64,000 nucleotides of DNA from Auriscalpium vulgare (taxonomy: Eukaryota; Basidiomycota; Agaricomycetes; Russulales; Auriscalpiaceae), in contig JAHBBC010000024.1 of the NCBI GenBank assembly GCA_019915015.1, positions 248,001-312,000 of the forward strand, given 5' to 3'. Positions 33,602 through 44,882 of the stretch are shown piece by piece (the stretch's first letter is position 1; every line of letters begins with the position of its first letter). Both the position numbers and the translations under genes were made by a program. The notes beneath the pieces were generated by a model. That model made no database searches. It saw only the letters and a list, made by a program, of their open reading frames with translations, and was not told the origin of the DNA.

Positions 33602-33713
33602 TATAAAAGAAGGCTTTCTCTCGGTCAGTTGTCCACTCACATCTCACACATCTCAACGCTCAGGCTCCCACCTATTGACCCATAGATTTTTATCTCGACA
33701 CTGGTTGGTGAGT
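33602..33713 (+). promoter_or_regulatory. Family promoter: TATA box and leader with 5'-UTR intron donor
   Basis: TATAAAAG (33,602-33,609), then GACACTGGTTGGTGAGT (33,697-33,713); an intron in the UTR probably runs to the CTAG near 33,771. Shared with the other family 1 and 2 genes. Confidence 0.6.
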
Positions 33714-33856
33714 TAATAACTAGCTGAACCGCGTCTCGTGCGTTGGAGCACTGATTCGCTTCCTGCTAGCCCTCAAAGCCTCATCGTCCACGTCTATTTC
33801 AATTTCACCACATAAGTTCTCTCAGCAATCGGCATCTTGCTCGCTAGCCCACCGCG

Positions 33857-34381
33857 ATGTATTCTTCTTACATTGCCTTCTTGATCCTCGCCATTTTTTC
33901 TGCCTCCTGCGCCGCAGCGCCCATCCCGTGCGTGCTGTCCGGGACCCTTTCTAAGCGAGACTAATACGTGTTGCATCGCAGTGACAGTTACGCAGACGTA
34001 CACGTTGGGCTGGCCCAGCCCGAGCTCTCCGCCCGGGACCCCTTCAAGGCAGGCGACCTCTTCAAACTGAATCACCTCGGTGCTGCTATCGCCGAAGCTC
34101 AGCGCCGTGATGACGAGCTCGCCTCGGGCGACCTCCAGAGTCCCACTGGAAGCATATCGGCGAGCCAACTTCAGGCTAAATTGGAAAGGTTTCCGCCCTG
34201 GTTTCGTCCCTCGACAGGTGAAAGCGACGGGGGCGCGACTTACAGGTTCGCTACAACATCGCATTTCCGTTCTGTCTGCTGGCTGAACTGCTATGCATAT
34301 AGGCATGCACTCGCCGAACGGGACATCACCCTGCCGTCTACTCTGGAGACGAATCTGCTCATTGGCGCAGGTGGCGACTGA
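33857..34381 (+). CDS. Family 2 secreted repeat protein, single-repeat member (137 aa)
   Basis: Exons 33857..33927, 33982..34245, 34303..34381 (414 nt). MYSSYIAFLILAIFSASCAA is a signal peptide. One repeat follows (AQPELSARDPFKAGDLFKLN), then DDELASGDLQS, and a terminal exon HALAERDITLPSTLETNLL equivalent to the last exon of the seven-exon gene at 41,110. All introns are phase 2. The second intron (57 nt) is stopless and in frame, so an unspliced reading would add 19 residues. No enzymatic motif is seen; function unknown. This may be the minimal form of the family. Confidence 0.72.
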
Positions 34382-36110
34382 GTACTGTACAGAGTCCTTG
34401 CTGTCAGGGGCGCAGGACCTCGTCATGAGCGTGGGATCGGCGGGATAACCGAATTCTGTTCGAAATATCGTGATATTTCTTGTATATATTAGTAGGCATC
34501 GGCACAATTTGATAAATCTGACAAGAGGAGCCGCAATCATATATATATATTGTGCTCAAACGGCAGCTTCAATAAGCGTACTTGGAAAATTTAGAGGTAA
34601 ATATTGGAACAGGAGCCTGAGCGACGGCACTCATCTCCGTGGTCGGCTCTGCCAGTCACTGCCGCATCATCACTGCGTTGTCAAAAGGCAACGGCAAACG
34701 GCGTTTCTGGGCAGCGTGGATGTTGAAAGATATGTGCACGGGGGTGGAATGGGCGTTATCTGGCCAACGAGAGTGGTGGCGTGCCACCCGGACTCAAGAG
34801 ACCTAAGCGCGTGGTCAGTAACACGACGTCGGCGTATACGTTACCATTGTACCAAAGGCTCATCATGCCCAAACACTTGGCCTGCCAAGTCCCTGGCAGT
34901 GTCAGTCATCATGCCGTCCAGTGTGGCGAGATCGCCTTGCCGAGCGAGGTCTACATGCGCCGCACTGCATCGGCGCAGCGCTCATCTCAACCCGTCGCAT
35001 AGCATGCAACGCATGCTTCATGGCTATGTACCAGGGATGCGTGCGCACATTTGAAATTGTCGTGGGATGCGAGGAGCGCGGTCAGCGAGAAAACGCACCG
35101 AGTCTCGCATTCGCTTCTCACTGCATTCTCAGAGCTTCAGCCGCTGCCAGCCTTCGCCTCTTCCTTCCCTCCGGCAGCACATCAACATCGCCCGGCATCC
35201 TTGGATGCGCCTGCATGGCGCTCTTCCGACCCTAGCGCACGGCATGTTTGAGCCAAGATGGGGAGCTCAGGGCGCTACGCTGTACACGGAGAGCGACACA
35301 ATATCAGAATACGGCGGGATCCCGGTTCCGCGTGAGGAGATCGAGCTACTCCAAGACGAGGAGGCCAAGGGGCGTTGTCAGTCGAGCATGTTTCACTGCA
35401 AAGTTGATATTGATGTAGCTCGATCGCTCACCTATGGACGAGCACGGCTGTCGTACCGGGCTGGCAGTAGTAGTTTCGTGCGAGCATCGACATTCAGGTG
35501 GTTCAAAATGAAGAGAAATTATTGAATGTGAATGAAAAGCAAAACTCAGTCGGCACCGGCATTTGCCGAAACGATATGTGCACACCCGAGGCTGGCACTG
35601 GCAACAGTTTCTCGTCCGGCCACTTCATCATCATGCTCCTGGCCAGTCCTCCCGGCACCGCTAATGCTGCTTAGTACTGGGCTTGTGGCTTACTTGGAAG
35701 CGGGCGCCGTCACTCACTCAGATTTAACGCCACGTCGCCGTCGAACCCGACTCGGTTCCTAGAAGTTTCTGTGCAAGTTGATCGACGACTCGTATCCATC
35801 GCTTTGTATGAGGTGCTGTCCAGTAACATGCATGCTATCTCGTTGACGACCTCCGCCACCAGCGACCCTCAAAAACGTAGAGGCAGTATCCGCAACGCTT
35901 CCCCCTGATCTCGCTGTTTCCATGGGTTTTTCTGCTCTCCTCTTACACCGGTGACGATGAAATGGGTTGCCATTGTACTAACTTACACGAGGAAGCATGC
36001 AACGTATCCGAAACCACTCATTGCCTTACGAAAGATTGTTTGCGCGCTTGCAACGTGGCCGAAATCCATGTTATCCGTGTAGCTCAACCTTACCATCGTC
36101 GTCCCAAGTT
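34382..36110. repeat. Promoter-side segmental duplication, copy a
   Basis: 34,800-36,110 aligns with about 39,470-40,900 upstream of the next family 2 gene. Shared landmarks are CCCAAACACTT.GCCTGCCAAG (34,867 / 39,516), ATGCGCCGCACTGCATCG (34,954 / 39,602), and TCCTGGCCAGTCCT (35,637 / 40,351). A stretch PKHLACQVPG..., ending ALP.EVYMRRTAS, is open in both copies but belongs to no recognised gene. Confidence 0.6.
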
Positions 36111-36200
36111 ATAAAAGGATGCTGTCCGCTGTCCGCTGTCTCCAGCACTCGCTCACAAATCACACACCATCTCTCGTTTTTACGGCACTGGTTGGTGAGT
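36111..36200 (+). promoter_or_regulatory. Family promoter: TATA box and leader
   Basis: ATAAAAGG (36,111-36,118) and GGCACTGGTTGGTGAGT ending at 36,200; the UTR intron starts at the GTGAGT (36,195). Confidence 0.6.
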
Positions 36201-36319
36201 TACCAGTTGGCCATCCCGTGTCTCCAAAGCTGAATACCTTCTTTCTAGCCCTTCTAGCCTCTCCTCTGCATCTAAGTAAGTATTGACGTTCGTCAACTCG
36301 CTCCGAACCCACCACAACA

Positions 36320-36935
36320 ATGAAATCTCTCACCGCGTTCGTGGTCTTCGCCGTCTTTGCCTCCTGCACCGCAGCGCCCCTCCCGTGCGTCCCTTTCCTC
36401 GAGTTCCTCCGCACATGACTGATATGTACATGTTGCTCGTGTTAGCGGAAACCTTGCGCATTTTCGCACCGGGACGCCCCAGCCCGAGCTCTCTGCCAGA
36501 GACCCCTTCAATATCGGCGAACTCTCTCACTTGAATGGCATCAGCGCTTCTGTAGAAGCGCCTGATCGCGATGTCGGACTCGCGCTGCGCAACCTCGCTA
36601 GCCTCAGCGCAGGCGGATCGGCGGGCGAAATAACCAGGTCCGCAACATTGCACTTCGTGGTTTTCGTTGGCTGACCAGAGGCTGTGTGATCAGGCTACCA
36701 CTTGTCATGCGCGCCTCGGGCAAACTCTTTGACCTGCCGTCTGCTTTAGAGAAAAACCTGCTCCGAGGAGCTGAATTCAGACACCCAAGTCACTTTACGT
36801 GCGTTGATCCTCTCTTCTCGGCGTAGGCGAGCTTAATATAGTTTGGGTCCCACCAGTGACAAACCTGCAATGCTCGTGCGGACCCCGAAATCTCTCCCAG
36901 AGACCCTTTCAACATCGGCGAAATCTCCCACTTGA
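36320..36935 (+). pseudogene. Family 2 repeat-protein gene, frameshifted and truncated
   Basis: Exons 36320..36384, 36446..36637, 36694..36798 and 36857..36935 keep phase 2. The product begins MKSLTAFVVFAVFASCTAAP and has one full repeat (PELSARDPFNIGELSHLN) and a second-type exon (FDLPSALEKNLLRG). In the fourth exon one A is missing relative to the paralogue (CCTGCAATGC against CTTGCAAATGC), so the second repeat is out of frame and a TGA follows at 36,933. The second repeat (ARADPEIS.RDPFNIGE in the other frame) is otherwise recognisable. Read as is, a 146-aa protein with an aberrant tail could still be made. Confidence 0.65.
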
Positions 36936-37069
36936 ATTCCATCTGAACCTACCCAGCGCGATGTCAGAGGGACTTTATATATGTATAATATGTAGGCCAC
37001 ATACACGGTCAGCAAAAAGAGGAAGCCTTGGAGATGGCCGACGTCTTCTAGCGTGGATGTCGTACACGG

Positions 37070-37150
37070 TGCAGCGAACGACTCACTCAAATCGATGTCT
37101 GCAGTCGCGCTTTCCATTATTCAAGCTCCTTCGCGCGCTCCGCAACGCCG
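37070..37150 (-). pseudogene. NmrA-like 3' end remnant
   Basis: GCAGCGAACGACTCACTCAAAT and the following CGCGCTTTCCA...TTCGCGCGCTCCG resemble 31,328-31,442 (3' end of NmrA copy 6), with about 50 bp deleted. Confidence 0.5.
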
Positions 37151-37514
37151 GCGGCAGCTCTGCTGCCAGATATTTTGGCTGGCTGACGGCGACCGTACAG
37201 TGCATTCTTGCAGCCCGCTTCGTCCGCTCCGCCGTTGCCTCCACTCGTTATCCTGAATGAAAGCACCCGCGAAACACAGGGCAACGGTATGATGGTGGGA
37301 TGACAAATTACCGAGTAGGTAGTAAATCCGTACGCCTCGCCGTCACTATCGTACAGCATACGCACCCCGACATCGCTCCACGCCGACCCTCAAAACGCAT
37401 GATACGAGCTCATTTTGTAGTCCTGTTGACCCTTGCCCATGCTGGAGGAGCCATCGTGGTCCGCCTGATCCAGCTTTTTCTGTCGTTGGCCTCTATGAAC
37501 ACGAGAAGTACTTC

Positions 37515-38824
37515 CTAGTGAAGACGACTCACCGGAAGAGTACCCAAGCTGACAGCATTGCCGTGGGTAAGCTCCAGTGTCTCGAATGGGCCGCTGGAGA
37601 CAGGTATACTAACGGTGCCGGCGTTGCCAGTGTACGATGCGAATTGGATCCCACTGCCCAAGTCCGCTTCAAGATCGTAAACGTACTTCTGTTGCAGGTT
37701 GACGATGATACGACAGCGATTGTTGAGGAGAACAAGAAGACTGTTAGAATATACTGTGAGGTTGCTTTCACTGTCAGTGTACGCAGAGAGTAAGGTGCGC
37801 TGAACGAACATTTTCCGAGAACGATTGCGGGGCAAAAGTGGAAGTTGTTGTGCTTGTAGACCAGAAACATAATCAGGTCAACAGTAGCAACGGCAGCTGG
37901 TAAGCGTGAGGGAGGAAGTATCAACGGTGTGAAGACGACTCAGCCGGTGATCGTACCGGTGATCAAGCCTGTCGCGACGCTCAAACGCAGTATCTGAGAG
38001 ATAACGTCGGCCATCTCTTCGATGAGGCCCCGACGTCGAGCTAGGAGGTACTACTCACTCTCGTCAGCAAATCTCTTGCCACAGACTAATGAAACACACC
38101 CAGGTTAGCATGCAGCTGCGGATGGTCAGGTCGCACAATGAAGCGCCGGCAAGCCAGACCTTAGTCATTGTGCTATTGAAGAGGCTTGACTGAGACATAC
38201 GAGTGTGACATTTTCCGTGGTGGCCTGGATACCAAAGTCGCTGCGCGTGTTCAAGTGCACGACGATACCAGCAGCGAGTCCAGCGCAGCCAGATATTGCA
38301 GCAGTCTGACATAACATAGATAAGCCGAAATAGTGGAGCGTTAAAGTAAAGGATTGTGCGAACGGAGGTGATGATGATCCACAGCAATTTTGAGCCGGTC
38401 AAAACAAAGATGTGGAAGGCGAAAAAAGACTGCACAGCGGCACTGACTACCGACTTCGTCGTCACCGGCTCGGAACAATCTAAGAGCGCACTAGGTGAAC
38501 GTACTCAATCCACTCATTAGAGGCAGACTGAACCACACCGTCCCCAGATCTTGCAACTGATTGAAGTCACCCCATCCTATCCCGGTGTTGGCAAATGCGG
38601 CCTGCGTGACCATCCCTGTCTGCATAGTTTCAAGGATAAGCAGGCCATAGACAAAGTATTTGATGCGCCACCTGTCGGCGGGGAAATGCAGGCTGTACTT
38701 AGTAATCTTGTTTCGAATTTCGTGGCAGTCAGGTGGTGGTTGAGATGAAGGAAGACAGTGGAGACGCACATGTCTGGGCGCAAAGCACACCGAAAAGCCC
38801 CCAGTTCAATAGAAAGCCAAAGAG
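37515..38824 (-). CDS. DUF6534-type multi-pass membrane protein (5' end uncertain)
   Basis: Recognisable exons on the minus strand: LFGFLLNWGLFGVLCAQT (from 38,824), then RWRIKYFVYGLLILETMQTG with GTVWFSLPLMSGL (38,697..38,501), AAVQSFFAFHIFVLTGSKLL (from 38,442), VWLAGASLCDLTIRSCML near 38,150, AAVATVDLIMFLVYKHNNFH near 37,890, and YSNSLLVLLNNR near 37,740, ending at 37,515. The order of membrane segments and the LYSN.LLV.LN.R signature match the basidiomycete DUF6534 family. One intron near 37,945 appears to be GC-AG (ACCG|GCTGAGT). The first exon, with a likely TLG motif, lies upstream of 38,850 but its ATG was not settled. Role unknown; members are seven-helix-like fungal membrane proteins. 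Confidence 0.75.
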
Positions 38825-39129
38825 CTATGACCCATCACCGTCAGCAGCAAGCTGGCTTGAGGGACTACTGTGCTCACCTGTGGGACGGTACTGGGGCATT
38901 ACCGAGCGTAAGAGCTTCCACGAAACGTTGAGCTATGCACTCACAAAACCGCAATGTTGTCGGGTATACCAGGGAGACTCACCGTCAGGCTGTGCGTCCC
39001 AAGGAGACCCTACGAGCAGCTTGGTGGTACGTGCCAATCATGCAAGATCATGCAGCGGGCGCTGGCGCCTCAGATTGGTCCACTGAGAGCTCAGCGGAAA
39101 TGCGAGAGGGCACGTAATACGTGGCGTGA

Positions 39130-40905
39130 CGCCCATATTATATATACAGATTAGAGTCAACCAAACAAGGACGAAGTACGTCGACATACAGATTTAATCC
39201 ACTTCAGTACCCTCCCGTGGGCGGTGCCATAGCAGCTTCCTCGCCACGACCGTTCCGTTCCAGCTCCCTGTCGCTGCGAGGTCCGCATCGACCAATTGTC
39301 GGGGCGCGCCTGTCGTCTACGAAGGGCTTGAGATCAGGTTGATCATTGTCTCCCATGCTGCTGACACCGTAAAAGCGGCAATGATTCAGGTTGCGGAGAA
39401 AAGACAGGCTGATAAGGTCACAGTTTCGTCCCATCGCACGACCTTATCCTTGACTCCCGCGTGTCATTCCCGTTCGTCGAAGCGGGTATACGTTACCAAA
39501 AGCTCCTCGTCGTGCCCAAACACTTAGCCTGCCAAGTACCCGGCATTGTCGGTCTCCATACCGCCCAGCGTGGCGAACTTGCCTTGCCGATGGAGGTCTA
39601 CATGCGCCGCACTGCATCGTGAGCGCGGCGCCATCTCAGCACGTCGCATAGTGACATGCGACGCGTGCTTCATGGCTACGAGGGATGCGTGCGCACATTT
39701 CAAATCGTCGTGGGATGCGAGGAGCGCGGTCAACGAGTCAGGGTCCGATTCTGAGCAGGCTGGATAGACATCAAGGCGTGTAGTGGCGATGACAGCAAGC
39801 AAGCGCACCCAGTCTCGCATTCGCTGCTCACTGCGTCCTCAGCGCTTCAGCCGCTGACAACCTCCGCCTCTTCCTTCCACTCCGGCACCACATCAACATC
39901 GCCCTGCATCCTTGGATGCGCCTGCATGGCGCTCTTCCCTAGTGCGTGGTTGGGGAGTTCGGGGCACTGCGCTAGACACGGAGAGCGACACGACATCAGA
40001 TGGCGGTTCCAAATAGATCCCGGTTCCAGCGGTTCCGCTCGAGGATATCGAGCTAGCCTAAAACGAGGAGGGAGGGGCGTTGTTAGTTATCAACCGAGCA
40101 TGTTTCACTGCAAAGATGGTATTAATGTAGCTCGCCCAACTAAGCGGATGTCTGCAATAGCACGGAGTCAGATGTTGAACCAGGCGGGCAGTGGTAGTCT
40201 CTTGCGAGCATCGACATATGTCCAGCCAGTGGTTCAAATTGAAGAGAAATTAATGAATGACCGAAGCGGTGCAGCAAAACGGTCATGCTCAGCCACCGGC
40301 ATTCGCCGACACGGGCGCGAATCCTCCGGCCAGTGACTTCGTGCCCATGCTCCTGGCCAGTCCTTCCAACGCAGCTAATGCTACTCAGTACTGGGCTTGT
40401 GGCTTCCGTGGAAACAGGCGCCGTCACTCACCTGGATTCAACGTCACGTCGCCTTCGAACCCGACTCAGAAGTTGAGCCGACGTGTAGTTTCTAGTTCAC
40501 TGCCATTGCTTAGTCCCTGCGCGACTTGATCGACGACTCGTATCCATCGCTTTGTATGAGGTGCTGTTCAGTAGCATCTGTGCTGTCTCGTCGACGACCT
40601 GCGCCACCATCAACCATCGAAAACGTAGAGGCAGAGAATCCGCAACGCTTGCTCCTGGTCTCGCTGTTTCCGTGGGTCTCCCTGTCCTCTTACACAAGGG
40701 CAATGATGAAGCGGGTTGCCACTGTACTGACTTACACTATGAGGCATGCAACGGATCCGAAACCATCCAACGTTACGAAAAACTATCTGCGCCCTTGCGC
40801 GACGTGGCCGAAGGCTCTGTTGCATGCGCACGTCCATGTACCCGTCTCCACCTCAACCTTGCCGTCATCGGATCTCAAAGGAGACGGCTCAGGCCGAAGC
40901 ACAGG
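39130..40905. repeat. Promoter-side segmental duplication, copy b
   Basis: 39,470-40,900 is the partner of 34,800-36,110. No supported gene; short open frames are not protein-like except the shared PKHLACQVPG stretch at 39,514-39,620. Confidence 0.55.
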
Positions 40906-40907
40906 TG

Positions 40908-40994
40908 ATAAAAGGATGCTCTGCGCTGTCTGCTGTCTCCAGCACTCGCAAGTCATACACCACCTCTCGTTTTCTACGGCACTGGTTGGTGAGT
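40908..40994 (+). promoter_or_regulatory. Family promoter: TATA-like box and leader
   Basis: ATAAAAGG (40,908-40,915) and GCACTGGTTGGTGAGT (40,979-40,994). A UTR intron runs from 40,989 to a TAG near 41,042. Confidence 0.65.
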
Positions 40995-41109
40995 TACCAG
41001 TTGGCCATCATGTGTCGCCAAGGCTGAATACCTTCCTCCTAGCCCCTCTAGCCTCTTTTCTGCATCTCAGCATTTACGATAGTCAACTCGCTCCGATCCC
41101 ACTCCAACA

Positions 41110-42545
41110 ATGAAGACTCTCACCGCGTTCGTGCTCCTCGCCGTCTTCGCTGCGTCCTGCAACGCAGCGCCCCTCCCGTGTGTCCCTTTCCTCTGGATTC
41201 TACGAGCACGACTGATATATGGCGGCCGCACTAGGAACAATCTTAAACAGGTTCGCGCCGGGACTTCCCAGCCCGAGCTCTCTGCCAGAGACCCCTTTAA
41301 TATCGGCCAACTCTCTCACTTGAACTCCCTCGGCGCCGCTCTCGTCGAGCCCGATCGCGAGAATCCTGCACATGCTCGCGCTGGGACGCCCGAGCCCGAG
41401 ATCTCTGCTAGAGACCCCTTCAACATCGGTGAACTCTCTCACTTGAATTCCATCAGCGCTTCTGCTGTCGAGCCCGATCGCGATGACAGCCTGGCGCTGC
41501 GCGACCTCCCCAGCCTCAACGGAGGCGGATCAGCGGGCGAGACGACCAAGTTCGTAACATCATCATAGTCTATGGCCTTCGTTAGCTGACCGGTTGCTGT
41601 GTGTTCAGGCATGAGCTTATTACACGGGCCTCGAGCTTCCGCTTGCCGTCTATTTTGGAGAAGAACCTGCTCCTAGGAGCAGGTAGCTCTGAAACCGCAG
41701 TCGCAAATGGCCCTACGTGTGTTGATATTTCATTTTCGGCGCATGCGAGCCTGATATAAGTAATTGGGTTCCGCCAGCGACAATCTTGCAAATGCTCGTG
41801 CCGACCCCGAACTCTCTGCCAGAGACCCCTTCAACATTGGCGAGCTCTCTCACTTGAATTACATCAGCGCTTCTGCCGAAGAGCCCGATCGCGATGACAG
41901 CCTGGCGCTGCGCGACATCTCTAGCCTCAGCGGAGGCGGATCAGCGGGCAAGACGACCAAGTTCGCAACATCATTATGTGTTTTCTTTGGCTGACCAGGT
42001 ACTGTGTGTTCAGGAATGCGCACGTTAAGCGGGCTTCGGGCTTTCACCTGCCGTCTAATTCGGTGAAAAACCTGATCCCCAAAGCACCTTTTGAACCCGC
42101 ACAGCCACAGCCAAGGTGCGTTGATCTTTTCTTTTCGGCTCATGCAAGCCTCATATCAATATGGGTCGCGCCAGCGACAATCTTGAAAACGCCGGTGCCA
42201 GTACCGAACTCTCCGCCAGAGACCCATTTAATATTGGCGGCCTATCTCACCTAAATACCATCAGCGCTGACGCTGTCAAGCCCGGTCAAGCTCGACAGGA
42301 TGGCGGCCTCACGTTGCGCGAGCTCCAGAGCCTCAGCGGAGTCAAATTGGCGGGCGAAACGACGAGGTTCGCAACATCACAGCACTCCATGGTTTTCGTC
42401 GGCTGACCAGATGCTGCTGCCCAGGCATGTGCTCGCTGAGCGAGTCTTCGACCCATTCCACCCACCGTCTAAATTAGAGGAGAACCTGCTTCGCGGAGCC
42501 GGTGACTTCCCTGTGGCCGATCGCGACATCGATGAGCTCAATTGA
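41110..42545 (+). CDS. Family 2 secreted multi-repeat protein (362 aa)
   Basis: Seven exons: 41110..41177, 41235..41549, 41609..41716, 41778..41960, 42014..42115, 42175..42366, 42425..42545 (1089 nt). The signal peptide is MKTLTAFVLLAVFAASCNAA. The body is a repeated two-exon module. Module part A carries ELSARDPFNIGELSHLN, then SAS(A)xEPDRDDSLALRD and a GGGSAG-like linker. Part B carries RAS.F.LPS.LEKNLL. A occurs four times (two in exon 2), B three times. The protein ends ADRDIDELN. Every intron is phase 2, A-to-B introns start GTTCG and B-to-A introns start GTGYGT, so the modules are symmetric and can duplicate without frame loss. Homologous at motif level to family 1. Few dibasic sites (VKRAS). 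Secretion is predicted; function unknown. Confidence 0.8.
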
Positions 42546-44652
42546 AACAACACGATCGTACCACCCTGCTATCAACCGGAATTACTGCCTCTCATTGCCG
42601 AATAGGTTTTGGGTACGTCCTTGACAATGTAAATGATTCCGCTCCTTTGTGCACCGTAGTTTGTCGCTGGGTAAATGACTCTGCTTTCGGAAACGGATGA
42701 GTGGATAGCGGCATCAGCACCAAGGGCATACAGCAGCCGAACACCTGGCATTTTCTCTTGCCCTGGAGGTATTATGGCCGACGGTGGGAAATACGGCAAC
42801 GCTGGACGAGGACGAAGACGGGTTAAGTTAGGTCCAAATGCGAGTCGGACGAGGAGAAATTGAGTGCATCGACCAAGCCAAGCAGCTAATAGGCTGGGAG
42901 GAAGTCGGCGTATGCAAAGTGTGGCATGGCAAGGATATGGGAGTGAACATGGCATCAAGTTATCTTGGTCTCCGAGTCGGAGAGCGCCTCATCACTGGCG
43001 CTTAGTCACCGGCCGGCATCCGCCGATGCCACATGGTGAACCCCGACTCGGACTCGTCCTCCTCCTTCAACTCGTCCGGCGACTTATGTCGCGACTTATG
43101 TCGTCGGCTCTTCACGGCTACCGGGAGCTACCGGGCTTGTGGCTAGTTCTGCATTGGCCCTGTCATATCGCCTCGTCGCCGTCGAACCCGATATTGAGCA
43201 GGAGCATCAGCAACGAGCGAACTTCCCGACGCAATGACATCTTCCGTCAACGGTGTGCCGTCTCCTCCTGTCATTCACTCATAGTCACTATCTGTCCGTG
43301 CCATTGAGCGTCCCCTTGGAGCCCCTCAGTGGCACTGTAGAAGGCCTCGCTCGCCATGGTACAATAGCACAGCCACCGCGGCCGATCACTCGCCATCGTC
43401 CACGAAATCGAACAGTGGCGTCAGCAACATTCCTCTAAAATGGCATGGCTGCGTCGTAACCGTGCGTCACTTTGGCGACCATCTTCCAACTAGTTGCCTT
43501 ACGAAGGCGAGACTTCGTCATGTGTATGCGCCAGCACACGTCCTCTCGCTTCGTTCTAGTGCCGCTCGTCCAACCGAAGGCGGGGAAACCTCTGGGCTTC
43601 TAGCTAGAACAATAACTTCCTAGAGAATGATAGAGGAACCAGCCGCCTTGCAGCCGCCCACATATTCTGGTCTTCGAAGCTCCTTGACCGTTCGTTGCTC
43701 CATCTTTACATCTGGTGGCGACAATTGACCGTTGATTTAGTGTTGACTGTGCTGCATGTGCCGCGCATCTCAAAAAGATGATAACAGAGCTCTGCGTTTA
43801 CTCGGAGACCATGGAGAATGTGATCTACTGAAGGTCTAATTTAGGCGGGACCCTCCTACTGACTCTCTCCCCACGGACGAGCAATTGCTGATGCCGATCT
43901 CGTATCCAACATCGTGTGGAGGCAAAACAGCTCGGACTGATCGGCCATTTGGACTTACAATGGGATGCTGTCATTGCTGGCACGATTGACGCTCGCTAAT
44001 AGCGCCGACGCCCTGACCAGTATAGGCAGCCTCCCTCCCTCGGCCTCTGCGCATCGTCAACCAGATATGTACGACATGGCTACCGTGCCGGTGTGTGCAT
44101 CGCCGTGCGTCGCTGTGTTGAAAAGGGCCGCTGGCGCGCTGAATCTAGACGACAAGCGACCATCATGCTTGCTGCGTTTCGCATTTCTTGGTTCAGCGCT
44201 GATGCAGTGCTTCTTCCATCTTCTTCCCCATGCATACTGATGTACTCTGCACAATAGGTCCTGCCGGATTGCTGCCGAAACGTAAATCCGGTCACTGTGC
44301 TTCCTTGATTACACGCAAACAGTTTCAGAGGATGTCGCATGTCGCAGTCTTCTAGCCGGTGCATACCTGGCCTCTCTCAGCGCTCACCCCTCTGGTGTCC
44401 ACCTGCTTTCAATACCTCACAAAGGAACGAAGAGCGCATTATCATAACAAAATCAGTGGCGGAGGCAAGGAGTGAAGGCGGGTGATCACCATGGTCCATA
44501 GGTTCCAACGGTTCACAGGTCCCTTTCCCAGCGGCCATTCGGATGTGAATAGAATTTACTCGGCCTCGGAGGTACCAATGCGCCGTGTTGACATCCACAC
44601 AGCCCCGCCGGAGATCGACAGCATGCCACCTCCAGATTGGTGGTATCCTGGC
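42546..44652. other. Intergenic, repeated upstream sequence
   Basis: 43,000-43,210 is a diverged third copy of the GCTACCGGGCTTGTGG / CCGTCGAACCCG sequence seen at 35,560-35,760 and 40,270-40,470. 44,260-44,520 resembles 51,660-51,900 upstream of the next family 1 gene. No coding gene is supported. Confidence 0.5.
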
Positions 44653-44791
44653 TATAAAGGCACCCTCGCATCCGCCGATATTCTTCAGCTCCTGCTCACT
44701 TCGTTCATCACATTTACTATTAGGCACTGGTTGGTGAGTACTTCGCATCTTCACCGTGTACGCACGATGCTAACTTCGCCTTCTGTACTAG
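44653..44791 (+). promoter_or_regulatory. Family 1 promoter and leader with 5'-UTR intron
   Basis: TATAAAG (44,653-44,659), then GGCACTGGTTG|GTGAGTA. The UTR intron is 44,734-44,791, ending TGTACTAG, followed by CCTTTATTTG. The layout is the same as at 52,037 and 62,767. Confidence 0.7.
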
Positions 44792-44882
44792 CCTTTATTT
44801 GACCGTTTTCCTTCACGATTTCCATCGCACCCACGCACAAGCTAATTCAAGCATCACTAATATATCTCCCATCGTATCAACA

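Noticed and set aside
41110..42545. Family 2 as a Kex2-processed precursor like family 1
   Set aside because: Dibasic sites are rare and not at module boundaries (one VKR only), so processing at each repeat is not supported.
42572..42958. 128-codon minus-strand frame
   Set aside because: No signal peptide, domain, paralogue or promoter. Composition is not distinctive, and it lies in a repeated intergenic region.
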